In this document: positions 1 through 7,691 of the stretch, piece by piece
Numbering within the stretch: position 1 is the first letter of the stretch
Layout: each line of letters starts with the position of its first letter
DNA from: a virus
IMG/VR virus record: IMGVR_UViG_3300036792_000223
Location: 1-39,363 of that record
DNA: 39,363 nt
Direction: 5' to 3' (one strand)
Position numbers and translations under genes: made by a program
The notes under the pieces: model-generated
Told to the model about the DNA's origin: nothing
Databases searched by the model: none
The model's input: only the letters and a program-made list of their open reading frames with translations

Positions 1-36
1 GTCGTCGACGGGCAGGATCGGCGCCGGACCGGTCAT
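1..36 (-). CDS. 5' end of a tail-module gene (tail terminator or major tail protein), cut by the window edge
   Basis: An ATG at 36 overlaps the TGA of the preceding gene as ATGA, the usual coupling in this operon, and 12 codons stay open to the window edge (MTGPAPILPVDD). The position directly after the head-completion genes is where siphoviruses place the tail terminator or the major tail protein. The window's right edge holds the C-terminal part of a tail protein on the same strand, so the missing DNA may join the two. Joining position 1 directly to 39363 puts this reading frame onto a stop after seven codons, so the ends do not simply abut. The assignment rests on position only. Confidence 0.45.
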   Translation of the reverse strand, partial: MTGPAPILPVDD

Positions 37-281
37 GGCGCGTCGGTCTCCGTCTCAGTCCCGGTCTCGGACGTCGCGGCCAGGGAGGCCTGCCCAGACA
101 CGGTCTTCGCGTCGTCGCCCTGGGCGTCGTCCTCGCCGGCGGTGTCCGCGCTGCCGGCGTCGGTGTCGTCGACCGGGAAGGCGGCGCCGTGCGTGATCAG
201 CTCGGCGGCTTCGCTGTCGGGGAGGTCGATGATGTCGCCGGGGCGGTCGTCGCCGCGGAAAGCGTTGAGCTTGACCTGCAT
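33..281 (-). CDS. small acidic protein of the head-tail joining cluster, unknown function
   Basis: This gene encodes 82 residues with a good ribosome site (AAGGAG seven bases before the ATG at 281). The first 45 residues look ordered and carry a repeated acidic pattern around DRPGDIIDLPDSEAAELITHG. The second half is low-complexity, rich in D, T, A and E, and probably disordered. The N-terminal part resembles the short domain found in many actinophage neck clusters, in which a strand about gaining or losing position in a list of residues is followed by an acidic tail, but I cannot name a family. It lies nine bases after the HK97 gp10-like gene and overlaps the next gene by four bases, so it belongs to the morphogenesis operon. 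Confidence 0.75.
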   Translation of the reverse strand: MQVKLNAFRGDDRPGDIIDLPDSEAAELITHGAAFPVDDTDAGSADTAGEDDAQGDDAKTVSGQASLAATSETGTETETDAP

Positions 282-290
282 GTTTTCTCC

Positions 291-587
291 TTATGCTGCT
301 TCGAGTGCGCGGCCCAGGACCCGGTGCCGCGGGGTGGTGCGGGTGCCGAACTCGATGCTGAGCGAGCCGTCGTCGAGGCTGAAGATCGTCGAGATCGGCC
401 GGCCGGAGCGGGAGCGGTGGTGGTCGACCTCGAGCGAGGCCTCGAAGTCCCCGGACTGGGCGACGGCGGCGGCGCCGCTGCGGGCCGCGTCGAGCACGCG
501 GTCGCCAGCCTCGTAGACGCGCTCGGTGAGCTCGTCGGAGGCGAAGAGCTCCTTCTCGAAGTCGGGGTTCGGCACGAATCGGCCCAT
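291..587 (-). CDS. HK97 gp10-like neck / minor capsid protein
   Basis: This gene encodes 98 residues. I start it at the ATG at 587, which overlaps the TGA of the head-closure gene by one base (TGATG); longer readings in the frame have no ribosome site and an implausible Arg-rich start. The N-terminus runs MGRFVPNPDFEKELFASDE, then a long helix (ERVYEAGDRVLDAARSGA), then a beta-rich stretch with Asp-His-His-Arg near residue 55 and a closing motif of a tyrosine-poor hairpin. The shape (helix plus short beta sheet) and its place between head closure and tail genes match the HK97 gp10 / minor capsid group that completes the head-tail joint. Exact family membership is inference. Confidence 0.6.
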   Translation of the reverse strand: MGRFVPNPDFEKELFASDELTERVYEAGDRVLDAARSGAAAVAQSGDFEASLEVDHHRSRSGRPISTIFSLDDGSLSIEFGTRTTPRHRVLGRALEAA

Positions 588-928
588 CAGCCGCTCACCT
601 GCTTCAGCGAGGCTTCGACGTGGTGCACGCCCCCGCCGGGCGCCGGCCAGCGGTTGACGTCGCCGTCGACCTGCAGCGTGATCCCGCCCCATTCGATGCG
701 GTCGGTGGCGAGCAGGTCGATGTCCTGGCCGCGCGAGGTGAACAGCGTGAACCGGCCGACCAGGAGCTCACGGTCGCGGACGTCCTCGGTGGAGGAGACC
801 GGCTGCACGCACACGCCCGGGTAGTCGGTGCGGGTCGCATGCGACCAGTCGCGGGACTCGCCGCCATAGCGGCCGGCTGTGAGCGGGGCCCGGACGACGG
901 TGACGGTGTCGGTCGCCAGGATGCTCAT
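587..928 (-). CDS. head closure / head-tail adaptor protein (Hc-type)
   Basis: This gene encodes 113 residues. The start is ATG at 928, overlapping the upstream stop as ATGA. The sequence is a small beta barrel: MSILATDTVTVVRAP, a strand with YPGVCVQPVSSTED, RELLVGRFTLFTSRG, then DIDLLATDRIEWGGITLQVDGDV and a C-terminal HHVEASLKQ strand. The motif order (a valued strand, a region saying which base units apply, then D-R-I-x-W/x-G-x-x-x-x-V-D-G) is the signature of phage head closure proteins such as SPP1 gp16 relatives. These cap the connector below the portal once DNA is packaged. It sits one gene before the gp10-like neck protein, the normal order. Confidence 0.75.
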   Translation of the reverse strand: MSILATDTVTVVRAPLTAGRYGGESRDWSHATRTDYPGVCVQPVSSTEDVRDRELLVGRFTLFTSRGQDIDLLATDRIEWGGITLQVDGDVNRWPAPGGGVHHVEASLKQVSG

Positions 929-1311
929 GTCAGCGACACGGCCAGGGCGGCGGCGTCGAACTGGAACGTGTCGCCGGCGTTGAGCGTCTTGGACGCGCTC
1001 AGCGGTCCCCACCAAAGCCGCTGAGGAGTACCGGAGCTGTCCCAGATCTCCACGCCGGTCACGGTCACCGCGGGCATGCCGGTGAACACCACGGCGCCGG
1101 TGTTGGCCGCGACGGCGCCCGAGGCCGCGCCGAAGTTGACGGCTTGCGCGGCGTAGGAGCCGCCGACGACCTCGGTGCCGGCGGCCGTCGCGGTCCCGGT
1201 CGCCGTCATCAGCCGGGCGTGCAGCGGCGTAGTCGGCTGCGTGAACGCGGCGACGCCGTTGATGTGGTCGAGCAGCTTGTTGTCCATGGTCTGCGTCAGG
1301 CCGCCGGACAT
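925..1311 (-). CDS. phage fibre/decoration-type protein of the head-tail cluster
   Basis: This gene encodes 128 residues. I chose ATG 1311 because TAGGAG lies nine bases upstream and the longer reading has none. After MSGGLTQTMDNKLLDHING the protein runs as a beta sandwich with ATGTATAAGTEVVGGSYA, VNFGAASGAVAANTGAVVFTG and a Trp-rich segment (RLWWGPLSASKT), ending in a GDTFQFD strand. This pattern (a 'loss of lattice' helix followed by A-x-V-x-F sandwich strands) is common in small proteins labelled phage tail fibre protein that lie inside head clusters. They may be capsid or neck decorations; the name in databases is unreliable. Its gene overlaps head closure by four bases. Confidence 0.6.
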   Translation of the reverse strand: MSGGLTQTMDNKLLDHINGVAAFTQPTTPLHARLMTATGTATAAGTEVVGGSYAAQAVNFGAASGAVAANTGAVVFTGMPAVTVTGVEIWDSSGTPQRLWWGPLSASKTLNAGDTFQFDAAALAVSLT

Positions 1312-1321
1312 GTGCGCGCTC

Positions 1322-2248
1322 CTAAGGTCGGTAGGTGGTGCCCGCATAGGGCCGGAGTGTCAGGCGGGCGTGGCTGCTGCTGGCCGCCGCGGCCCCGGAC
1401 GCCGAGGCCAGCGCGGCGACGGCATGCACGGTGCGCCGCGCCGCCGCGGTGACGCCGCTGGCGGTCGCCGGCGAGCCGGCGGCGTGCGCGGTGGCTCGGC
1501 CGGCGGCCTGCAGCGCCGAGGCTGAGCCGGGCGCGGCCGCGGCCGGGACCGCGCGGGTTCCGGCGGCCGCGGTGGCGCTGGCCGAGCTCGGCGCGGCCGC
1601 GCCCTCGGCCAGGGTGAGCGCCTTGAACGCGAGCAGCAGCTCCTGCGCGTCGGGCCACGCCCCGGTCCAGGACGCCGCGGTGGAGACGCTGCCGGCGGCG
1701 CCGGCGTCCAGGCTGTCGCCGACGATGGTGTACACCGCGGTGATGCCGCCGGCGGTCATGCCGTGCGCGGCCGCGGTGGACAGCCCGCCGGACCAGGTCG
1801 GCGCGGTCGGCTCGGCCAGGCCCACGCCGGCGGAGTGCAGGTGCGCCAGGCCGACGACCAGATCGTGGTCGGCGCTGGTGGCGACCGTGACCGCGGTGGT
1901 CGACGTCGTCGACGACCCGGAGATCATCGAGGTGCCGGAGATGTCGAACGGAGACCCGGCGAGGCCGGAGTACTCGACCAGGCCGGCCACGATCCAGTCC
2001 GACACCGACGGCGTGAACGTCACCGCGGACGGCTCGCCGGCGCCGGCGATCTTCCACCAGGCGTAGGCGCCGTTGCCGTCGATGACGACCGGGCCCGCGG
2101 TCCAGCCGGCGCCGCCGATCGTCACCGTCGCGTCGCTGTTCGCCCAGGCCACCAGCAGGTTGCCGGCGGTCGGCGCGACGGCGAGCGTCGCGGTGGCGGA
2201 GGTGCCGTTGACGCCGTCGGCAGCGGTCTGGACGCGGGCTACATCCAC
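1322..2248 (-). CDS. virion surface protein with beta-sandwich domain and Ala-rich C-terminal tail
   Basis: This gene encodes 308 residues, starting at GTG 2248 inside the end of the preceding gene (10-base overlap); no ATG fits without entering non-coding-like sequence. Residues about 1-200 look like an all-beta extracellular domain (VNGTSATATLAVAPTAGN, AGLVEYSGL, STTSTTAVTVATSADHD, then a strand LLLAFKALTL). The last 105 residues are almost only Ala, Ser, Thr, Gly, Arg and His, in loosely repeated units such as ATAHAAGSPATASG, ending LTLRPYAGTTYRP. The first domain resembles phage adhesin or decoration proteins that bind carbohydrate; that role is inferred. It lies between connector genes, so it probably decorates the head or neck. 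Confidence 0.6.
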   Translation of the reverse strand: MDVARVQTAADGVNGTSATATLAVAPTAGNLLVAWANSDATVTIGGAGWTAGPVVIDGNGAYAWWKIAGAGEPSAVTFTPSVSDWIVAGLVEYSGLAGSPFDISGTSMISGSSTTSTTAVTVATSADHDLVVGLAHLHSAGVGLAEPTAPTWSGGLSTAAAHGMTAGGITAVYTIVGDSLDAGAAGSVSTAASWTGAWPDAQELLLAFKALTLAEGAAAPSSASATAAAGTRAVPAAAAPGSASALQAAGRATAHAAGSPATASGVTAAARRTVHAVAALASASGAAAASSSHARLTLRPYAGTTYRP

Positions 2249-2529
2249 GGCGGTGGCTCGGGCAGCAGCAGGATGCCGCCGGTGCCGCGGTCCGCGGCAC
2301 CGGAAGCGATGACCACGGCGGCGGTCACCGGGATGCCGGCCTGGACCGGAATGGCGACGGGTCCGCTGCCGGGGTTCACGTAGAGCACCGCCGCACCGGT
2401 GCCGTCGACCGTGACCGCGGGGTCGTCCCAGGCGCGGGTGTCCGGGTCGTAGTGGACGGTCGCGGTGATGGCGCTGCCGTCCGGGCGCGTAATCGACAGG
2501 GTCTCGGTGCCGGGGGGTGCTGCGGGCAT
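2239..2529 (-). CDS. small hypothetical protein of the head-tail cluster
   Basis: This gene encodes 96 residues with a clear ribosome site (GAGGAG about seven bases before ATG 2529). The sequence is beta-rich: TLSITRPDGSAITATVHYDP, AVLYVNPGSGPVAIPVQAGIPVTAAVVIASGA, with a Pro-rich end. It ends inside the start of the next gene. It looks like the small companion of the surface protein that follows, possibly a structural domain split off as a separate gene. I recognise no family. Confidence 0.7.
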   Translation of the reverse strand: MPAAPPGTETLSITRPDGSAITATVHYDPDTRAWDDPAVTVDGTGAAVLYVNPGSGPVAIPVQAGIPVTAAVVIASGAADRGTGGILLLPEPPPWM

Positions 2530-2540
2530 AGGGTGACTCC

Positions 2541-3125
2541 TCAGGCGATGACGGGGTCGATGGCGCGGTCGAGGATGCCCTGCTCAAGGGGCGTGAATTC
2601 CACGCCGGCGGTCTTAGCGCCGTAGCGCAGCTGCATGCCACCGATCTGCTCGGAGATCAAGCCCGTGGGGTTGGACATCAGCCGGGCAGCGACCGCCAGA
2701 TTCACGCCCTTGATCGAGGGCTTCACTGTGCCGGCGCCGCGGTTGTAGGTGACACGGATCGAGGACTGTCCGACAGGCCATGCCGGCAGCACCAGCGAGC
2801 CGGGAGAGCCATGAGGCCAGCGACGCCGCACCACCCCTGAGCTCGACCAGGTGTAGTCGACTCCGCTGGTGAGCAGGGTCCAGCTGCCGTCGGCGCCGAG
2901 GGTCTCGATGGAGGTGACCGAGTTGACCGGGAACCCGGGAAGCACGAACTCGGCCGTTCCTGTGCCGTCGAGAAGCAGCCCAGTGAGATCCTGCTGGGCC
3001 AGGGACTGGTCGCACCAGTCATCCATGCTGCCGGCGACGATGTCCAGCATCAGCTGGGCGGTGGCCGTGTCCACCGACGGCACCTGCATGAACGAGGCCA
3101 GGTCGGCCGGGGTGGCATAGGCCAT
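2541..3125 (-). CDS. head-tail connector (adaptor, gp6/gp15-like)
   Basis: This gene encodes 194 residues starting MAYATPADLASFMQVPSVDTATAQLMLD. This opening, a 'T-x-x-D-L-x-x-F-L' helix followed by a helix with A-x-x-x-L-D and then W-C, is the hallmark of HK97 gp6 / SPP1 gp15 adaptor proteins, which form a ring under the portal. The middle has the expected beta segment (GTGTAEFVLPGFPVNSVTSI) and a Trp-rich hairpin, and the C-terminal helix (NLAVAARLMSNPTGL) leads to a tail that contacts the portal. It is three bases from the upstream gene and twelve bases from the next gene. Confidence 0.85.
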   Translation of the reverse strand: MAYATPADLASFMQVPSVDTATAQLMLDIVAGSMDDWCDQSLAQQDLTGLLLDGTGTAEFVLPGFPVNSVTSIETLGADGSWTLLTSGVDYTWSSSGVVRRRWPHGSPGSLVLPAWPVGQSSIRVTYNRGAGTVKPSIKGVNLAVAARLMSNPTGLISEQIGGMQLRYGAKTAGVEFTPLEQGILDRAIDPVIA

Positions 3126-3128
3126 CGC

Positions 3129-3461
3129 TCAGGCCACCGCGTTCGGGTCGTCCAGGTCGCCGGCGTCCTCGTCCTCGTCCTTAGCGCCCTTCTTCTTGGC
3201 CGTGCTGGCGCTGCGGCCGCGGGTCGGCTGGGGGCGCGCCGGCGGAGTGAGGACCTTGGCCACCAACTCGCCGTCGTCACCCTTCTCATATGCTGTGACC
3301 GGCTCAACCGGCGGCGACTCGTAGTTGCCGGTGCCCGGGGCGTTGTGCCAGTCCGCATTCACGGTGATCGGTGCACCGGGCATCGGGAACACCACATCGT
3401 GCTTGGTCTCCGGCGCCGCGGCCGGCTCGGACGGCTCGTTCTCCGGCGGGGTTTCGGACAT
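3129..3461 (-). CDS. small acidic-basic protein after the major capsid gene, unknown
   Basis: This gene encodes 110 residues, starting at ATG 3461 with AAGGAG ten bases upstream. The N-terminus is low complexity and rich in E and P, the centre carries an ordered stretch (VVFPMPGAPITVNADWHNAP), and the C-terminus has a Lys/Arg run and then Asp/Glu (KKKGAKDEDEDAGDLDD). It may be a head accessory or a DNA-binding packaging aid, but nothing in the sequence decides. It is the first gene after the capsid terminator hairpin, so it may be expressed more weakly than capsid. Confidence 0.65.
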   Translation of the reverse strand: MSETPPENEPSEPAAAPETKHDVVFPMPGAPITVNADWHNAPGTGNYESPPVEPVTAYEKGDDGELVAKVLTPPARPQPTRGRSASTAKKKGAKDEDEDAGDLDDPNAVA

Positions 3462-3491
3462 GCGGGAGCTCCTTATCGGTGGGGGTGGAGA

Positions 3492-3529
3492 ACGGCCCGC
3501 GGCGGGTAGGTAGTCGCACCGCGGGCCGT
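3492..3529 (-). terminator. GC-rich hairpin after the major capsid gene
   Basis: ACGGCCCGCGG at 3492-3502 pairs perfectly with CCGCGGGCCGT at 3519-3529 across a 16-base loop. It lies 16 bases beyond the capsid stop codon on the transcribed strand. There is no U-run, so it may be an attenuator or an mRNA-stabilising 3' end instead of a full stop. Confidence 0.6.
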
Positions 3530-3544
3530 CCGGATGGGGGCGGC

Positions 3545-4789
3545 TCAGCCTTCGAGCGTCAGACCGGTGACCTCGCCGAAAGCTCCGGGGCGGTACACGG
3601 CCAGGGCGAGGCGCTCCTCGGCGCGGATCGCCACGAGACCCTTCTGGAAGAAGTCGACGTGGCTGTTGCTGGCCTCCACCGTGATACCGCCCTTGCGGAA
3701 CAGCTGCGCGGCCTGCTTGAACGCGCCGACCACGGCGGTGGTCGCCGGCATCGCCGGGGTGGCCACGACCTTCTTGCCCCACAGCATCGGGTCCTGAGCG
3801 CTGGCGAACGGGCCCTGCGCGTAGTAGAACCCTTGGCTGTTCTTGGACAGCAGGATGTCCTCCCAGCCGACCGGGTCGATCACGACGCTGTCCGGTTCCA
3901 GGAAGGACGTGATCCGGATCTGCGTGATCTGTCGGTAGATCGCGTCCATCGCATTGTCCGAGGCCGGGATGCTACCGCCGTTGCCGGCCTGCGGGATCGC
4001 AGTGGCCAGACCCGAGCGGTTGAGCAGGCCCTTCAGATGCGGGTCGGTACCGGATCCGGTGAGCAGCTCGCCCTGCTCGGTGAGGCTGACGAACAGCTTG
4101 AGCCGCCCGTCGATGTAGGACTGCGCCTGCCCCCAGTCCTCGAGCATCTCATCGGTGATCGGCAGGAAGGTCGCGATCTTCTTGAGCGGCTCGTCGACCT
4201 TGTCGAAGGCGAGCGCGCTCTCGGGGTAGGCCGCACCTTCGGACGTGGCGGCCGCGGCGTTGGTCGCGACGGTCTCCACCAGGTACCGGATCAGCGGGGT
4301 CTCGGTAGTGCCCTGCGCGAACAGGTCGGCCACGACCAGCGGCTGGAAGCGGATATCGACGATGCCAGGCAGCAGCGTCGGGATGGCGACCGGCGAGTTG
4401 CCCGGTCCCGGGCTGGCGACGGTGCCCTCGGACAGCGTCGTCTTGATCTCGATCTGGCCGGTGGACCAGTTGCCCTTCAGCCCGGACTTGATCAGGTTCT
4501 TGTAGCCGTCGGACTCCACGAACTGGGTGCCGATCGACTTCAGATTCTGTCGGCCCTGCTCCTCGGAGCGGGCGCCGAGCTCCTCGGTGGTGACTCCGAG
4601 GAACTGCTTGCGCTTCTCCTCCACGTGCTGCAGGTCGGCGACGTCCTGCTGCGCGGTCTTGAGGTCGGCCTCGATCTTGTCGACCGCAGCCTTCTGCTCC
4701 GACGGTGTCATGTCGGTGGCCTGGACGACCTTCAGAGCATCCAGAGACAGCTTCTTGACCGTCTCCTGTGCCTCCTTGAGTGTTGGCAT
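3545..4789 (-). CDS. major capsid protein, HK97 fold
   Basis: This gene encodes 414 residues. The first 100 form a charged coiled coil (MPTLKEAQETVKKLSLDALK onward) typical of the scaffold-like delta domain removed by the prohead protease. The rest is an HK97 major capsid protein: the E-loop region (STGQIEIKTTLSEGTVASPG), the spine helix and P-domain (FLPITDEMLEDWGQAQSYID), the A-domain stretch (TDPHLKGLLNRSG) and the family ending LFRKGGITVEASNSHVDFF followed by IRAEERLALAVYRPGAF. ATG 4789 has CAGGAG eight bases upstream. It forms the shell and follows the protease by three bases, the usual order. A long hairpin follows its stop. Confidence 0.95.
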   Translation of the reverse strand: MPTLKEAQETVKKLSLDALKVVQATDMTPSEQKAAVDKIEADLKTAQQDVADLQHVEEKRKQFLGVTTEELGARSEEQGRQNLKSIGTQFVESDGYKNLIKSGLKGNWSTGQIEIKTTLSEGTVASPGPGNSPVAIPTLLPGIVDIRFQPLVVADLFAQGTTETPLIRYLVETVATNAAAATSEGAAYPESALAFDKVDEPLKKIATFLPITDEMLEDWGQAQSYIDGRLKLFVSLTEQGELLTGSGTDPHLKGLLNRSGLATAIPQAGNGGSIPASDNAMDAIYRQITQIRITSFLEPDSVVIDPVGWEDILLSKNSQGFYYAQGPFASAQDPMLWGKKVVATPAMPATTAVVGAFKQAAQLFRKGGITVEASNSHVDFFQKGLVAIRAEERLALAVYRPGAFGEVTGLTLEG

Positions 4790-4791
4790 GC

Positions 4792-5721
4792 TCAGGCTCC
4801 TGTCTTGATGTAGTGATCACGGAGTGCGCCGAGCGCGCGGGCGCGGACGGCTGCGATGCGATCGGGCAGGGCCGCGAGGTCGGCGGCGGACGCGGCGGAC
4901 GCGGCCTTGGCGGCGTCGGCGGCATCGGCGGTCTCGTCGTCGGGTTCGTCCGGATCGGCGACCCCGAGCGCGTCGAGCAGCTCATCGACGGTGGCGCCGG
5001 CGCTGTTCATCAGCGCGAGCGCTTGCTGCACGGGCTCGGGGAGATTGGTGAGGTCGACGTCGGCCAGCAGTGCGGCGGCCTGGTCGAGGGCGGCGTCGAC
5101 GCCCTGGGCGAGCTCGCCCGGGTCGGTGTCGTCGTCGCCGGCCATGGTGGCGGCTTTGCCGCCGGTGCACGATGCGCCGAGGGCGGCGGCGTTGTCGTGG
5201 ATGGCCTGGATCGTCTTGGCGTCCGCGCCGTTGTTGCGGCGCCCTTCCTTGGTGGCCGCGGCGCTCTTGCTGGCCAGGACCAGCGCTTCGGTGTTGGCCG
5301 GGATGGCCACGAATGCGCCGTTGAGCAGCTCGCGGGACACGGACTTGACGCCCTTGGCGTCGGTGGAGGTCTTGCGCAGGAACGCAACGCTGGTGGTGCG
5401 GATGTGCCCTTCGTTGACCAGGGCTCGCACTTCCTGGGCCCGGGGGATCGATGCGTACGTGCCGCGCACGTGCATCTCGCCGTTCTCGATGGTCGGCGTG
5501 CCGGATCCGACGGTCGTGGCCACGGACATGCCGTGGTCCTCGTCCATGGTGATGTGGCTGGGCAGCGGCTGTTCCCACTGGTCGGGCAGGAGCTCCTCGC
5601 CGTCCCGGTCCTTGGCCGCGGTGGACAAGATGATGTGGAACGAGCCGTGCGGGGTGTCGGCATCGTCCTCGCCTGGCGTGATCGAGGCCAGGGCGTTCTT
5701 GCGGACCGTGGTGATCGTCAT
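4792..5721 (-). CDS. HK97-type prohead protease with long acidic C-terminal tail
   Basis: This gene encodes 309 residues. Residues 1-160 form the protease domain: the opening strand FHIILSTAAKDRDGEELLPD, the catalytic His in MDEDHG (His63), and the catalytic Ser in HIRTTSVAFL (Ser111), with the following strand LLNGAFVAIPANTEALVL as in the family. The remaining half is Ala/Asp-rich, with a long acidic, probably helical stretch, which could act as a scaffold removed on maturation. The enzyme cleaves the capsid delta domain inside the prohead. ATG 5721 has AGGAG seven bases upstream, and it ends two bases before the capsid gene. The acidic tail is longer than usual. Confidence 0.9.
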   Translation of the reverse strand: MTITTVRKNALASITPGEDDADTPHGSFHIILSTAAKDRDGEELLPDQWEQPLPSHITMDEDHGMSVATTVGSGTPTIENGEMHVRGTYASIPRAQEVRALVNEGHIRTTSVAFLRKTSTDAKGVKSVSRELLNGAFVAIPANTEALVLASKSAAATKEGRRNNGADAKTIQAIHDNAAALGASCTGGKAATMAGDDDTDPGELAQGVDAALDQAAALLADVDLTNLPEPVQQALALMNSAGATVDELLDALGVADPDEPDDETADAADAAKAASAASAADLAALPDRIAAVRARALGALRDHYIKTGA

Positions 5722-5728
5722 GGCTCTC

Positions 5729-7690
5729 CTAGGCGAAGCTCAGTGAGCAGTTGCAGCCGGCGACTTCATCGGCGCCGCCGGACGGGTCGCCGGGGCCATC
5801 CATGCCGTTGCTGAACGGCCGTCCCAGCGGGACGGTCTCGCCGGCCATGCCGGCGTGGTCGGCGCGCGGGTTGGGGCCGGTGACCCATGTCTTCGTGGTG
5901 GCGCCGGATTGCCGGGCCGCGGTGCGCTGCGCCAGGCCGCCGACGACGGTCACGCGGGTGCCTGCGATCTGATCCGACCGGGAGCCGATCAGCGTGTCGT
6001 AGACCTGTGTGATGGCGGCCGCCGGATCGGCGGCGTCCTCCAGGGCTGTGGCGAGCTGATCCAGGGTGGTGGTGTTGATCCGCTGCGCCGAGGTGGTGGC
6101 GTTGTCGCGGATCCATTCGGCCATCTCGGCGACGTCGAATGTCCCTCCGAGGGCGTTCGCGGTCGTGGCGCCGAGCACCTTGGCCGTGGCCGTGGCCAAC
6201 CCTTCGAGCAGATCTCCAAGGGCCTGGTCCCAGGTCTGAGCGTTGAACAGCGCCTTTCTGGCCACGCTGGCCAGGGCATCGTCGCGCTGCGCGGCGAACG
6301 TGGTGCGTAGCGCGCGGGCGTGTTCGTCGACGAGGGCCTGGCGGCCGCGGTCGACGGCCTTGAGGCTGCCGAGCCGGCCCATCATGGACCGCTCAGCCCG
6401 TACTGCGTCCGGTCGTGGCGGCTCGATAGCCAGCGGCGGCCGGCCGGCCGCCGGCAGCGCTGGCTGCGCCCCGGCGACCGGAGTTCCGAGCGGCTGGGTC
6501 GCTTGGTTCGCGTAGAGCTTGTCCGCCTCGGGGCCGGCCGGGGGCAGCCGGAACATCGGGCGGGCCTCGGCCGGTTTCATGATCGCGCCGGTGACCAGTT
6601 CCACAGCGGCCTTGGCGCGGGTCTCGAAGTCCCCGCGGATCACATCGTCCAGGTTGAATCGCGGAACCTGCTGGCCGCCGAAGTCCGGGACGAGGTGATG
6701 GGCCAGCACGCTCTCGTACTCGGCCAGCTGGGGCGCCATCGTGTCCCGGTACATCGACCTGAGCTGTTCGGTGATGTTGGAGAAGGTGGCGTGGTCGAGG
6801 ATGTGCACTACCGGCGGCGGGATGTCGAAGGCGGCGCAGACCTCTTCCCGGTTCAGCTTGCGGGACTCGATGTACTGCAGTTCCTCAGCATCGAGCTGCA
6901 TCTTCACAGCGGTGACGCCGTCCTCAAGGACCAGGGTCCCGCCGACCTTGTCGGCGCCACCGTGCAGGGAATCGATCCGGGACTTCAGCCGCTCCCCGGC
7001 GTCCTTGGAGATCTTCTTGTCGCTCTGCAGGACCATGCCGGGCCGGGCGCCGGAGCGCCAGAAGCTTGCCGAGGCACGGCGCATGGCGTCCTCGTTGAGC
7101 AGCGTCTGGCGCAGTCCTTCGAGCACGGACACGCCGCGCTCGGTGGTGTCGGGGCTGTAGGAGACGAACGGGATGACGTCGGCGGCCGGGATCGGCGGCA
7201 GAACGGTCACCGTGCGGACGCCGGTGGTGTAGAGGTACCAGACATTCCCGTCCGGGTCCCGGTGGACAATCGTGTTCGCCGGGTGCATCGGGTGCAGCTC
7301 GCGCACGGTGCCTGACGTGTCGCGCAGCTTCAGCAGGTAGGCCTCGCCGTAGATGTGCCGGGTGCTGGCCACCCACGTCCACATCTTGAACGCATCCAGG
7401 CGGTCGTTGGGACGCACGAGCAGCTGCGCCAGCGGACTGGCGGTGTCCAGGCCCGCGTCCGGGTCCTTGCTCTCCCACAGGTCCAGAGGGAGCCGGGCGG
7501 TGGCCGCGGCCAGCTTGCGCACCACGGTGCCTACCCATGGCTGCGACCGGTACAGCGCGCCGTACGCGGCCCACTGCCCTGTCAACTCCAGGTGCGAGCG
7601 GCCGTAGTAGTTCGCGTCCGCCAGAAGCGGCGTGGTGTCGGCCAGCGTGCCGACCGGGATGCTGACGGGCGCCCCGTTGGACAGGAACAC
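5729..7690 (-). CDS. portal protein fused to a MuF-like minor head domain
   Basis: This gene encodes 653 residues from GTG 7690, with GGAGG seven bases upstream; it starts just after the stop of the Sm-like gene. Residues about 20-400 match HK97-type portals: the clip and wing region with YRSQPWVGTVVRKLAAATARLP, then HIYGEAYLLKLRD, the motif RGVSVLEGLRQTLLNEDA, and LNREEVCAAFDIPPPVVHI with the barrel segment after it. The C-terminal part carries the MuF signature: KTWVTGPNPRADHAGMAGE and a closing cysteine pair (GCNCSL). Portal forms the 12-mer DNA gate; MuF domains go with portals in early head assembly. The fusion in one chain is seen in several actinophages. Confidence 0.9.
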   Translation of the reverse strand: MFLSNGAPVSIPVGTLADTTPLLADANYYGRSHLELTGQWAAYGALYRSQPWVGTVVRKLAAATARLPLDLWESKDPDAGLDTASPLAQLLVRPNDRLDAFKMWTWVASTRHIYGEAYLLKLRDTSGTVRELHPMHPANTIVHRDPDGNVWYLYTTGVRTVTVLPPIPAADVIPFVSYSPDTTERGVSVLEGLRQTLLNEDAMRRASASFWRSGARPGMVLQSDKKISKDAGERLKSRIDSLHGGADKVGGTLVLEDGVTAVKMQLDAEELQYIESRKLNREEVCAAFDIPPPVVHILDHATFSNITEQLRSMYRDTMAPQLAEYESVLAHHLVPDFGGQQVPRFNLDDVIRGDFETRAKAAVELVTGAIMKPAEARPMFRLPPAGPEADKLYANQATQPLGTPVAGAQPALPAAGRPPLAIEPPRPDAVRAERSMMGRLGSLKAVDRGRQALVDEHARALRTTFAAQRDDALASVARKALFNAQTWDQALGDLLEGLATATAKVLGATTANALGGTFDVAEMAEWIRDNATTSAQRINTTTLDQLATALEDAADPAAAITQVYDTLIGSRSDQIAGTRVTVVGGLAQRTAARQSGATTKTWVTGPNPRADHAGMAGETVPLGRPFSNGMDGPGDPSGGADEVAGCNCSLSFA

Positions 7691-7691
7691 C

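Noticed and set aside
3371-4813. Long plus-strand frame opposite the capsid gene
   Set aside because: Composition artefact; the minus frame is an unmistakable HK97 capsid protein.
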